NCBI GenBank assembly: GCA_958510825.1
Contig: OY294046.1
Location: 9,085,847 to 9,149,846, forward strand
Source: Brachypterus glaber
Lineage: Eukaryota; Arthropoda; Insecta; Coleoptera; Kateretidae
Length of the DNA: 64,000 bases
Direction: 5' to 3'
A program made the position numbers and the translations under genes. The notes beneath the pieces are model-generated. The model was not told the origin of the DNA. It ran no database searches and saw only the letters and a list, made by a program, of their open reading frames with translations. The first letter of the stretch is position 1, and every line of letters starts with the position of its first letter. Below are positions 23,752 to 34,684 of this stretch, in pieces.

Positions 23752-24795
23752 CAGTTGGGTCCGAAAAAAAACAAGATAGAAAATCTAGTTGTGTAAATTG
23801 AATAATTGTTTGCAAACAATGCAGTTGTCAATGTTGACAATATTTGTCAAAATAATTTATAATTATTATAAAGTACATAATCAATAAAGGATTTAATTAA
23901 ATTAAGTACATAATTAGAAATGCATCAATTAAATGATTAAGAAAGCTCAAGCTATTGGGTTATTGGAAGCAGGATGTGAGCAAGTGGACTCGGCAAAGTT
24001 TAGTGATTCGGAGAGTTTTGTTAAGATTGAAGACAAAATTTATACAGGAGGAAACGGTTAAAAGGCGTGCAGGCTCGGGAAGAAGGAAGTGAAAATTTAC
24101 TTAATTATTTGCGAGTCGCGGTGCAGGCTATAAACGATAAAAAATTTGCTGGGTCGAAAACCCGCCGTACCGATAATTCCGTGATTGGAAATTTTTATGC
24201 AGCAAAAAAATCTTTCTAAACCCAAATCATAATTTTCATAAATTATATATTTCATTACTAAGGAGTTCAAAGTTTTATTTCCCATAAGATTTACTAAATA
24301 TTGTGTTTAAGTGTTTTATATGATTAAATATTCTAAATGTTTTTTCAGTTTATTATTTATTATATCTGGACCCCGGAGGTAAACGACACCATGTCACAAA
24401 AACGTAATTTTTTAGGAGAGCAAGTTTTCGATACTTTTTTAACATTAAATGCATGTTCTACGGGCTCTCCATTAATTTTGTAAAAAAGAAGGAATATTAA
24501 CATAAAAATAACCATCTTGGGGAGACTTCTTGCTTCTGTAGATCTGGACCTCTATATTTGCTAGTTTTCTATTTTTTCCAGCTTCATATAATAGCAGTTA
24601 TTCTTATTTAACATTATTCGCATTCACGCATTATCTGTAATAACTTATTAAAGACTACTAATAAACTTAAAGAAAAATTGACAATATGTCAAATTATTCT
24701 AACCCCTTTCTTAAAATCTTACTTAAACTATAAAATAATTAATAAAATTGACATTTTGGCATATTTAAAACTTTCATTTTTTGTGGGTCCAACTG
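23752..24795. mobile_element. Decayed Tc1/mariner element
   Basis: The terminal inverted repeat is CAGTTGGGTCCGAAAAAA at the left and, in reverse, CAGTTGGACCCACAAAAAA at the right. Both ends are flanked by TA (23750-23751 and 24796-24797). The interior has a degenerate transposase N terminus at 23933-24092. About 1.04 kb between TIRs is shorter than a complete Tc1/mariner (about 1.3-1.6 kb). Confidence 0.85.
23933..24092 (+). pseudogene. Tc1-like transposase N-terminal fragment, broken
   Basis: The fragment starts MIKKAQAIGLLEAGCEQVD, matching the first helix-turn-helix of Tc1-type transposases (AxAIGLLEAG...). It then shifts frame near 24050. The new frame reads VKRRAGSGRRK, the GRPR-like linker that follows the paired DNA-binding domain in this family. 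Stops follow at 24059 (first frame) and 24090 (second). No catalytic DDE part was found. It is non-functional. Confidence 0.8.
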
Positions 24796-25013
24796 TACCT
24801 AACTTAATATATTAATTTTAGTTAAGCCTTAAGCAGGTCATGCTAATTTAGTGCACATCACTGGACATTCGTAATTCTACAGCACGTTCTGAAGAATAAA
24901 ACAAGAAGTCTTATAAGAAGTGGAACTTATTGATGTAACTTTGTGAGAACTTCTTGTAGAAGTTTTGTGTTTAGTGGGTTGTTATACCCGGTATAAATAT
25001 ATATTTTACTTAC

Positions 25014-25131
25014 GTAATTCTATAGTATGATTATCTGTTATAACGTCTTTCCTAAAGTTTTCAAGACGCGCGAGAGAGATATCCCTTTTGGACAGCGTCT
25101 TCTGCCTTTCCTTCTTTTTAAACAACGGCAT
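25014..25131 (-). CDS. Coding first exon of an unrecognised gene, copy 2
   Basis: On the minus strand an ATG at 25131 opens 39 codons plus one base and ends at a consensus donor (GAATTAC then GTAAGT). The peptide starts MPLFKKKERQKTLSKRD and continues ISLARLENFRKDVITDNH and TIEL. It aligns with the exon at 13701-13821 (LSxxDISxARLxxFRxxVxT ... H ... EL) and has the same intron phase. On the minus strand this copy is the upstream one, about 11 kb before the other. Function is unknown. The start is the only in-frame ATG at the exon's beginning, and the lysine-rich N terminus is shared in character with copy 1. Confidence 0.68.
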
Positions 25132-25740
25132 AACGCTTATATTTTATGAAACACTTAACACTTAAAAACAATTAACACTAAAAATACCAATTAACACTAA
25201 AAATACTAATTAACACCACCTTTCGTTATAACGAGTCCGGTAAATTTACTGTCACAATTTTTTCGATGGACACATTTTAAATATTTGAATTAAAAGTTTC
25301 TAGCATGAATTAATTAAAATTATTAGAGGAAAATGTTCATTTTTTTTTTCGAATTTTACTTTTTTCTTATGCAACAGATACCGCGTTGCGTGGGAATGAA
25401 AATGTTTGAAATTTTGTAGAAAATCCTCGGCGCTCTTGATGACGAAATGATCCGTCGGTTTTAGATTTATGCAAAAAGGAATGAGCGTCTCGAAGGGTCG
25501 CGACGCTTCAGGGCATACAAATCGACGAATATTTCATTAATTATCGAGAAAATATTAATTTAAAACATATACTTATTTTTGATTTAAAATTACACTAGTT
25601 TACAGCAGCTTTTATAACAAAATTATGTTAAAACCAAGTCAAACTTTGATTAACAAAGTATTAATTTACCAAGCAAAAATTAAAATTTTAAAAAACGGTA
25701 TTTTAAAGTAAATAAACATTTAAATAGTAAATTAAAGTAC
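25132..25740. other. Candidate promoter and 5' region of the 25-kb exon
   Basis: Just upstream of the minus-strand exon. It contains ATTAACACTAAAAATAC repeated two or three times (25165-25215) and a GC-richer patch at 25380-25520 (CGTCTCGAAGGGTCGCGACG). There is no clear TATA box or initiator. A promoter role is inferred from position only. Confidence 0.35.
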
Positions 25741-26184
25741 GCTTGCGGCGAGTTTTATAAAGTACTAGTGCGCTAAAAACCTTTTATGAAACGAGTGCTT
25801 TATACAATTTTTTTCAATTTTGCTCTAAAATTTTAAAAAACTCGACTGATTTAGGGATTTTTGTTTTGGGTTGGCATTACAGTTTAAACCATGTTTAAAA
25901 TTCTAAAAACAAATGATATTTTGATATATTTTATAGTCGCCTCTTCTCTTTTCACTGCAATTAACCAAGTCACAATTTTAACACGGTAAAAAATAACCTA
26001 AAAACAAAATTTTGTGGAAAATTAAACTTTAAAGCGACATTGATATTTGCACGGAAAACGTCAAGCAATAGGCTTTTGTCTGTTGCCAACCCAAAAGAAA
26101 AAAAAGTACAGACCTCTTATGAGACTATAAGAACACGCAAAATGCGTGTGATTATGTGCTTATAAGAGTCGCAAAATAGAAAAT
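25741..26184 (-). repeat. R1 dispersed repeat, reverse copy F
   Basis: Reverse-oriented relative of the 994-1510 repeat. It ends at 26184 with the motif GCAAAATAGAAAA. Its terminal hairpin is shortened (25741-25800). Confidence 0.83.
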
Positions 26185-26580
26185 AGCAGTTTTCGTAACA
26201 AGTAAGCGACTTTAATGCACGAGAATGAAGTTTTTTTGACGACGCGAAGCGAAGTCAAAAAATCATTCGAGTGTACTAAGGACTTGACGCAAACGAGTTG
26301 CGAGTTACATTTTTCGTCTAGACAGTCTAGACTGTTTAAAAATGTATAATATACATATTATTTTAAATAATTACCTGTGTTTAATTTTGACATTTCAACA
26401 TTTTATAAACGTCAAATGACTTTTGTAAAAATTAAAGCTTTGTGTAATCGTTTGGATAAATGAGTGTGCATAGTTGTCATTTCATTCAAATATGCACTAT
26501 GTACTCATGCGATAGAAAAATATCGTAACGAGAATATATAGTGAACATGGTCTGTTTCTTCAGGCCAGATAGTAAATTAA
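26185..26580. other. Unassigned spacer with short palindromes
   Basis: Contains GACGACGCGAAGCGAAGTC and the palindromic CGTCTAGACAGTCTAGAC (26318-26335). No ORF or known repeat is seen. Confidence 0.4.
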
Positions 26581-27838
26581 AAATCTCACAGTGAAAATTT
26601 GGACCTGGTTACACCCCTGACGATAACTTAAGAACGCTTTAAGTCAGAGACTATAAATTTGGCATGACAGGTATTTTACCAAAAGTTCTCGCTCGGGATT
26701 TTTTTTGGTAAACATTGGGGTGCGGCCAGGCGGCAAATGGGGAAAAATACATTATTTTTACAAAAATTTAAAAATTGCTATATAGGGGTTTTTAAGGTTG
26801 ATGAAATTGAATCTGATAATAAAAATTTTCTAACTCCACCCTCTCGGGGGTGAGGGGTAAATATTTTTAATATTTTCGTCAAAATTTTTCTAATTTTTTC
26901 GTGAAAACTAGTATATTGGGGTTTTTGAGGTTGCTGAATGTGAATCTGATATAAAAAAAATTAAACTCCCCAGGTAGCAAAATAACATGAAATTCACGTG
27001 AAAGTCACCTTAATATGTGACATGTGATGTTAAGATTGTAGTCTCATTTAACAAGAATGTAGCATGGTGGGGATGTCCTAAGTCCGCCCCTAATAACATC
27101 ACACAATGACATCCCGAAAATAACGTGTTTGTGACATCATAAATCCACATTCCTGTTATATCTAATATCTTATGGATGCAGTTACTTTAATATTTAAATA
27201 ATATTTTAGGATATTAGCTTTTTCTAAATTAAAACCATTAAAAACGCTATAACCCTATAAAAAAATCGGATTTAAAATCAATCAGTAATTGAAACAATCA
27301 CAGATTGAAACAGATAGATTCTAAATACGAAATTGCAGATTAAGCGGAGAATATATCCTTTAATCCGTGTCCGTGGTCTTGAGAAGCCCGGCAGAGCCCC
27401 CTATCCATTGGAAATCGTATAATGTGTATACAATTTCCTTATAATAATTAACTCTATCAACATCATCTTATATCGATTTTTTTGCTTCGAACGTCGGTGA
27501 GAAGCAAAATAACATGACATTCACGTGAAAGCCACGTTAATATGTGACATGCGATATATTCACAGCGTTGTTAATTATTTGTTATTAAATAACATGGTTG
27601 TCACGTCACACGTGTTACGTTGCAAATGTGATGTTAAATACATGTTATTTTTCAATATTATGTGATGTTATGATTTAGTTTAAAAATACACCCAAAAGTG
27701 ATGTTAATTTCTTGTAATATAACATCCCTTGCTACCTGGGTCCACCCCCTTAGGGGTGGGGGTTGTTTTATTGAAAATTTATATATTGGGGTTTTGAGGT
27801 AATCAAAAATCCATTTCACGCGCGGAGGTGAAAAATGA
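26581..27838 (-). repeat. 96-bp-core element, reverse copy split by an insertion
   Basis: Reverse orientation of the element best seen at 57586-58394. Its right end lies near 26600-26750 (TAACTTAAGAACGCTTTAAG and GGGGTGCGGCC). Core units run to 26968. Its left end is at 27741-27838 (CATTTCACGCGCGGAGGTG). The CCCA-TIR element at 26969-27740 separates the two parts. Confidence 0.78.
26969..27740. mobile_element. CCCA-TIR element, TGTGATGTTA / TTCACGTGAA motif family
   Basis: The terminal inverted repeat is CCCAGGTAGCAA at both ends (the right end reads TTGCTACCTGGG). The flanks are TC on both sides, and the interrupted host repeat supplies the empty site (AAACTCCACCCC). The interior repeats TGTGATGTTA, AACATCACA, GTGACATCA and TTCACGTGAA. 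A second, truncated 5' end (AGCAAAATAACATGACATTC) starts at 27495, so the element is a dimer or carries an internal duplication. Confidence 0.85.
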
Positions 27839-29010
27839 GCAGTGTATTTTTTCTCTAGAAAGAAACATTTTGCACTCGTTCGAAAAACGTGTTCCCTTGT
27901 AGCATAACCCTATAGAAAAAACATAGTTTGTGTGAAAATGGAAAATGAGTGTATAAATAGTCGAGTCGGCGAGAAAGGAGGGGTCAGCACGAGAACTTAA
28001 GGAGGGGAAAATATTGACAGAGCAACGTGAGATATTTCCAGTTTGATCAAGAGATTTTCGGCTGGTTTTTCCACCAAACACGCCGATTCTCCTTCTGACT
28101 TCGATTGAAAAAAAATGCTCCGAACAAAGTACACTTATTTAAAAAAAAGTTGAAAAAAACTTTCTTTTCGAAAAATAGTTATTTTATTAACTAGTGTATT
28201 AAGTGGATAAAACCACTTAAACACGAGTTGAGAATTTAATTTTATCCAACACCTTTTATTTTTAAATAAAAATCTATAATTTTGCGAAAAATTATGTCAA
28301 AAATATTAAGATTAAGTTTTCTTAATACTAAAATAATAGGTAGCCATGGCCTAAGTATGCCTATTAAAAATAAACAATTGCTAGTTTTACATTTCTTACA
28401 AACGTCAAAATGGACGCGGTGATGACAAAATTTTTAATAAAAACAGTATTTTATTCAAAAACTAAAGAATAATTTGGGGTTTTCTTTAATTTTTATGGTT
28501 TAGTTAACGTGCTTTTATTTATAGAATAGTTATAATACTTAATTAATAGAGTATGTAACTAATTTTGGGTGAGATCAAAGCTGTACGTAAAAGAGTGGGT
28601 GAAAAATTTTTTAGTCACTATTGGAAAAAACTCACTTTTGACATTTAAAATAGTGCTCAAAACAAGTGTTTCTGTGAAGGTGTTGGATAATAGTAATATA
28701 ACCAAAAAAATGTTTTTATTCCACATTTTATCGCATTATTATAGTATTTACAGCGTCGGCGCTAGAATAGTATTATACGGTAGTTTCAAATTTTCAAAAA
28801 AAAATCAAAAATCGGCCTAGACAAAAAATTCTTATATATAAATTTGTTTCATGAAAATATAGGCAATTTTTTTTAATGTCCGTCCGTCCGTCTGCCTCTC
28901 CGTCCGATGTCACAATTTTTGTGGACACGATAGCTCAAGAACGAATAATTGGATCGACTTTTTAGAAAAAATCAAGTTTTACGAGGGGAAGATCCCTGCA
29001 ATACCCTATA
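27839..29010. other. Unassigned spacer plus a dispersed repeat fragment
   Basis: About 27839-28760 is AT-rich with no recognisable gene; the open frames at 27803-28081 (minus) and 28569-28820 (plus) match nothing I know. About 28770-29000 is a dispersed repeat with (GTCC)n and GTGGACACGATAGCTCAAGA, also found at about 40150-40390 and 47540-47640. Confidence 0.5.
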
Positions 29011-29288
29011 CCCAGACAGCACATAATAGCCATTAGATATCCATTAGACAACCCTATATCCACTGAAGGTCCAGCCCATGATGGATCTCTAATGGATATC
29101 CAGTGGATATACTTTAGGGAGGTTAAAAAATAAATGTCCACTGGATATCTATGTGGATATCCAGTGGATATCCTGGACATTTGATATCCCTGTGATATCT
29201 ACTGTTGATCCAGGATATCCACTGCATATACTGGATATCCAGAAAGTATATTCCTTGGATATATGCTAGTTATTATGTGCTGTCTGGG
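29011..29288. mobile_element. CCCA-TIR element, GGATATCC motif family
   Basis: The ends are CCCAGACAGCACATAATA and, in reverse, CCCAGACAGCACATAATA: perfect over 18 bp. Both sides are flanked by TA. The interior is almost wholly made of TGGATATCCAGTGGATAT and variants, with some ten GGATATC units. It is 278 bp with no ORF. It is the cleanest member of the superfamily here. Confidence 0.92.
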
Positions 29289-29829
29289 TATTTAAAATGA
29301 CACAATATTTCCGAATAATGGAGAGCACTCCCACGTTGGGAGGAGGGGGGATGTGTGATACCTGACAAGCTACGGTAAAATTAAAGGTAGGAACTACCTA
29401 CTTTTTTGAAATTTTCAAAATTACATTTTTCGTTAGGCTTAGTAAAAAAACTGTAAATGTGCAGGTAATAGACATAAATTTATAGAAATCGATTATTTTG
29501 TTTGTTACACTCCTCGAGGATATTTAGCTGAGGAGTATTATACGTTTACTTCGGACCCCAAAAATTAAAAAAATTGTCCAAAATAAAAATGTTTATAAGG
29601 GAACGTTCAAGTATTACTTAACGCAAATTTTGATCATTTTGGACCCCCCCCCTGTAACGCTATTTTCCTATACCATTAACATGGGCGTAATACTCCAAAA
29701 TAACCCCCACCCCCGCCTAGGAGCGTTACGTAATACTTGAACGTTCAATGACCAACCAACCAACTTTTAAAATTATCCGTCATCTGTCCTCAGGCCACGT
29801 TTTCTTGTCAGCGCGATTACTCGAAAAAG

Positions 29830-30560
29830 AAACATCAGATCGACATCAAAATTTCAACTACACCCGACCCTCAGGGATTTTTTTTAGATTAACTTTCAGT
29901 AACCTCAAAAACCTAATATACCAATTTTCACAAAAACTATCCCCTGACCCTCAGGGGGTGGAGTTAGATTTTTTTTATTATCAGATTCACTTTCAGAAAC
30001 CTAAAAACTCCAATATACCAATTTTCACAGAAACTACCCCCGCCCCCAGGGGGCGAAATTAGAAAAAAAATATTATCAGATTCAAATTCGTCGACCCCAA
30101 CAGGTTTTTGGGAAAGACCCCTATATACCAGTTTTGACGAAAATATTGAAAATATTTAAAAACATTTACCCCCTCGCCCCCTCGGGGGTAGAGTTAGATA
30201 AATTGTATTATCAGATTCAAATTCAGCAACCTTAAAAACCCCTATATAACAATTTTCAAATTTTTGTAAAAAAATGTATTTTACCCCATTTGCCCCCCTT
30301 GCCGCACCCCAATGTTCATCAAAAACAATCCCGAGCAAGATTTTTTGGTAACATACCTGTATGCCAAATTTCAAGTCTCTAGCTTAAAGCGTTAAGTTAT
30401 CGTGTTGACGAGATTTCCCGGACAGACCGACCGACCGACAGATCAAGGTACAATTTTTTTTTGCTCGAAATTTCTACATAAAAATACAAAAAAAAAATAG
30501 CACGAACACAAAGGTTTCCCGAAATTTTCAAAATGGGAAAGCAAAAAGGAATAGGCGCCC
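29830..30560 (+). repeat. 96-bp-core element, copy at 30 kb
   Basis: Carries four to five ~96-bp units (CTCAGGGGGTGGAGTTAGA, TTATCAGATTCACTTTCAG). The characteristic right part follows: CCGCACCCCAATGTTC, TTATCGTGTTGACGAGATTT, CCGACCGACCGAC and a terminal GGGAAAGCAAAA. The left terminus is not clear. Open frames across it are by-products. Confidence 0.78.
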
Positions 30561-30866
30561 CCCCCCCACTTAAAAAATTGTAATAACCCAATACATTTTA
30601 ATTAAGTTTAACTTAAAAATTTACCAGGTAAAAGCAAGGAGTATACTTAGATCGTGAAGCATTATTTATCTTCACGGCTTATTTATTATATTCGTGGGTT
30701 GTTATTGGATTAATTAATTAGAATACGTTTATTTGGGCTAGCCAAGGCAAGGAATTTATGTTTTTATGTTTATTAACTGAATTATTTTCTAAGCTGCAGC
30801 TTAAAAATTGTATTATTTCAGGAGATTTATGTTCTAAATATATATACAGTGCGTGTCAAATTCAGG

Positions 30867-31042
30867 GAGGATTGGTGTAGTGGTCTACCGCGTCTGTACA
30901 TGACAAGTCTACTAGCCAACTACGTGAGTTCGATTCTCACTGGCGCCAATTTGACTTTTTCAGTTAATTAATAATTGAAATTTCGCGGAGGCGTAAGTGA
31001 AGCGGACACTCCCTATAAAAACTGGTTCGAAAGTCAGTATAA
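30867..31042 (+). mobile_element. tRNA-derived SINE, 5' half
   Basis: The tRNA-like head has an A box TGGTGTAGTGG at 30873-30883 and a B box GAGTTCGATTC at 30926-30936, 43 bp apart, with a T-arm-like stem GTGAG/CTCAC. It is followed by a body that recurs in the 32580 copy (CAGTTAATTAATAATTGAAA ... CTGGTTCGAAAGTCAGTATA). The copy stops at CAGTATA. The acceptor stem does not pair, so it is a SINE head and not a functional tRNA gene. Confidence 0.8.
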
Positions 31043-31746
31043 TTAATACGTTTTAATACGACATTTTTTATAGGGTATTTATCGAAGAGAAATGTATTTT
31101 ATTCTATATTTTTTATTAGACATATCAGGTTAAAAAAACTTACCCAAGTTTAGAATCAAAAACTTTTAATTAAAAGTCGCTGACTGTTAACAGTCAACGA
31201 CTAAAATTTTCAGGAAAAAATTACTTGTTTTATGATATTACTCATATTATAATTTAGTTTAACCACCATTACCACCAGTATACACACCAAAGATTGTTTT
31301 GATAACATGTAAAAATCAGGAAACTACCGGCTGAGTTTCAATCCCTGGACTTTCCGATCAAAGCAATCTGATCAAAGCAATTTTTGTACAGCTTATATTC
31401 CTTAACAATGGCTACAAAATGGCATACAAAATTATATTTTTGCATCTCCGGTTCGTCGGAAACTAAGTTAAATTATTTTTTTTTAATGACAATACTGTAC
31501 ATTATTGCATTTTTGGATCCAGAAAACTTTACATTCAAAAAAAAATCATTTAATAGCTTTTCATTTCTTTTTTATACTTTTTTTATTTTTTTTATTAAGG
31601 GGCCCTTAAACGGGCACTCGCTTATTAACAATAAACCATAATTTTAGTATTGTTTTTTTACTAAAAGCACAAACAAAAAGGGTGCGCTAATATCACACGG
31701 TATTAGACGCAAGTCCTAAAGTATAAGAATTTTCAAATACTAAGTA
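31043..31746. other. Unassigned spacer
   Basis: AT-rich. The stretch 31320-31640 is open but low in complexity (T-runs) and recognisable as no protein. Nothing supported. Confidence 0.35.
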
Positions 31747-32552
31747 GGGGGAGTCGGGGTTAACTGGGCAGCTTTTTTTTATATCGAGTTTTTGAAAAAC
31801 CTGTAAACAATTTTCAAATATTTTCTATAGCAAAAGGTAGATTATTACTATAGTTAGAACATATTAATCCTTCAGACAAATATTATTTATATAAAAAAAG
31901 TTATTAACGATAAACCAGTTAACCCCGCTGGACCAGTTAACCCCATAGGGCAGGGTTAAGTGGACCACTACTCAGGGTTAACTGGTCCACTAACAAAAAT
32001 GTATTGTATTGTAATTATTGTGAATAAAAACGATTTGAAATCAAATAAAGTTTAATTCTAACATAAAAATAGACAACATAATATGTTAAATATTAGATAT
32101 ATCTCAGGTATAACTGGTTCGGGGTTAACTGGACATGGCCCAGTTAACTCCGAACTAATTAATATTGACATAAGTGGTCTAGTTAACCCCGAACCAGTTA
32201 ACCCTGAGTGATACCACTGAATGAAATAATAAAATTTTAATACTTATAAAAGGCCGCAATTATGCAGAATATGTAACAATATACTCAGTATATTAGGTAA
32301 AATATTAGTCTAGATCCTCCTATTAATAATAAAGTATTAATAAAAAATAGTTAAGGTAAATACCTACTTTTCATGGAAAAAATTGTTTACTACAACTTAC
32401 ACGTGGACAACACGGTCCGTCATAATACTTTAAACAATACTACTAACTAAATATCACTACTATTTGCCCTAAGGCGCCAATACTAATAAAAAAAGTTGAT
32501 AAAATCTAGGTGGACCAGTTAACCCTGTGTCCCAGTTAACCCCGACTTCCCC
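31747..32552. mobile_element. 806-bp TIR element with GGTTAACTGG motif array
   Basis: The left end is GGGGGAGTCGGGGTTAACTG; the reverse of the right end is GGGGAAGTCGGGGTTAACTG; 21 of 22 terminal positions agree. The flanks are TA on both sides. The interior repeats GGTTAACTGG or CCAGTTAACCCC about a dozen times, clustered toward both ends. No transposase is seen. TA duplication suggests a Tc1/mariner-type MITE. The right end abuts a (TA)n run. Confidence 0.88.
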
Positions 32553-32579
32553 TATATATATATATATATATATATATAT

Positions 32580-32797
32580 CGTGAGTTCGATTCTCACTGG
32601 CGCCGATTTGCATTTTTCAGTTAATTAATAATTGAAATTTGGCGAAGGCGCTAAGTGAAACGGACATTCCCTAGAAACTGGTTCGAAAGTCAGTATAAGC
32701 CGGTGGTTCCCTCTACTACTAGCCCACACAAGTCCTGGACTTAGGGGATGCTTGATTAAGTAGAATAGTACGAGGTTAAACAAACAAACAAACAAAT
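32580..32797 (+). mobile_element. tRNA-derived SINE, 5'-truncated copy with (AAAC)n tail
   Basis: Starts at the B box (GTGAGTTCGATTCTCAC), shares the body of the 30867 copy, then extends through GCCGGTGGTTCCCTC and TAGAATAGTACGAGGTTAAA to an (AAAC)n tail at 32781-32797. Together the two copies give a full SINE: tRNA head, body, tail. A 5'-truncated copy with a simple-repeat tail fits retrotransposition. Confidence 0.8.
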
Positions 32798-33540
32798 CTA
32801 TGCGCGCACTCGTCATATTACCGAGTTTATAGCTCTAGTACACATATATGTAATATTACTATGAGGAGATCTTATCTACATGTACTGTATAAAGCGCTTT
32901 ATTGAATTTAAGTCAAAATTAGTTCGAGGAGGGTATTAAAATTAGTACCTGAATTTTCTTTAAATTAAAAACTTACCTTGTCATAATTATATTTATATTT
33001 AACAAATTAGGTAATTTTCACTATATTTAATTAAAACCAACATTTCAAGTCTAGGTTACAGTAATTGGCACCCTAAATTTTACTATAACTCTTTTACATC
33101 ACCCATAGATGCATGATATCATAATGTAAATGATAACAAAACAAGACGACACAAGAATAACCATATTAAAGTTTTAAAAAATCAGATTTTACAAAAGTAA
33201 ATTATTTTGTGTAGCAGATTTTTAAATAACGCATTTTTAAATGCTACAACACTTTTAAATTTTAAACGGCGTGCTATGAAATATCGACTTAAATTGCTTA
33301 AGATACCTACTTAACATACATCGCAGGCAGCAAGCAGTAGCCCATCGTCGCCATATGTCTCAATGGCGCCCCAGTGTGTATAATGTTCTACTTATAGCCC
33401 TCGTGAGGTCCCAGTGCGAGGTTTGGAAAGCTCCCAGCACGCCAGGGGATTTAAGGGAGCTTACATCTTCTGGTATCTGAATAATTATAACAAGTTAAGC
33501 CTGAAAAAAACTACTCGTTATTACTAATTAATGTGGTAAC
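32798..33540. other. Spacer with a GC-rich patch
   Basis: 33320-33480 is clearly GC-richer than its surroundings (CCATCGTCGCCATATGTCTC, AAGCTCCCAGCACGCCAGGG). Such a patch can be a retroelement remnant, but no frame or motif supports a call. The rest is AT-rich. Confidence 0.4.
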
Positions 33541-33542
33541 AC

Positions 33543-34516
33543 CCCTGGTAGAAAAATACATAAATCTAACTTAACATAACATTAGATTAGTGACATTTTT
33601 ATGTTTAGTCTCAAACGTTATACAAAAACGTTATAAAATATATAAATCTAACCTTAAAAACTAACGTTTGACAAAAACGTTATAAAACACATAAATCTAA
33701 CGTTAGTTTCCTAATCAAATTCTAACCTTTTTCTAACTTTAAATATTTTTTAAATTTCCGTTATTAATACGTAAGCTATATTAGAAAATACTCATTTCAG
33801 ACAACTATATGCCTAGGTTTGATATATCAAACTATAGTTAGCCGTAAAAAGTTTACAAACAGACAGTAATATTATATATGCGCTATCGTTCTTGAATATG
33901 ATATATCTAACAACCAAATATTTGTCTATTATAAATATATATTAAATTACAATATAATTTTATATTTATTATTTCCATAAGTTTAAAACAAACTATCCCC
34001 CAAAAGTCAAAATTATAGTAAGTCTGGCAACGCTGTACTAGAATTGAAAAAATATTTTAAGATTCTGAATGTATAAATAAATATTAACTAACTAAATATA
34101 AAGTTTTTCTGAGAGGTAAACGTATTTATCGAAGTATAACAGCATATTACACAAAAAATATTTAAGGGCACCTAAAAAGATGGCTATTTTATAAATAAAT
34201 GTAACGAAATTATGTTTAAAAGTATTATGATTGCTAAAATATATTAAGATTTATTTATATGAATAAATTTGTCTCCAGCTGCCATTTTATGATGCAGGTA
34301 GAAATTTCCTAGTTGGCTACGCCCCCTTCGAAAGGTAGAAAGTAAACGGACTTATAACGTATTTCTAACTTAAAAATCTAACGTTAGATTAACGTTTGTA
34401 ACTAACGTTTGATTCTAACGTTAAAAAGCGGGACATTTGCACATATTTTATAACGTACTTTTATACAGAAATCTAACATTAGAAAAACGTTATTTAACGT
34501 TAAATTTCTACTAGGG
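33543..34516. mobile_element. CCCA-like TIR element, TAACGTTA motif family, copy 1
   Basis: The ends are CCCTGGTAGAAA and, in reverse, CCCTAGTAGAAA. Both flanks are AC (33541-33542, 34517-34518). Terminal regions are packed with AACGTT units (TAACGTTAG, ACAAAAACGTTATAAA). The middle contains TGGCTACGCCCCCTTCGAAA and AGCTGCCATTTTATGATGCA, which recur in reverse in the copy at 56701-57429. It is 974 bp and has no ORF. Confidence 0.85.
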
Positions 34517-34684
34517 ACTGTCACGGTCCGGCTGCAAAGTAAAAAAGTAAAAAAGCATCACGAAATCATAAAAAGTCTAGTCGAATAATAAACGTAAATT
34601 GCAATAAATGCACACGGGCTGATATTTTAAAGGGTAGTAGTGGATGGTAAGAGAACACTCCTGTTAGTTTTTCACCGGGTGATT

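Noticed and set aside
30867..30952. Functional tRNA gene
   Set aside because: A and B boxes are present, but the acceptor stem does not pair and the same sequence continues into a body shared with a second truncated copy; this is a SINE head.
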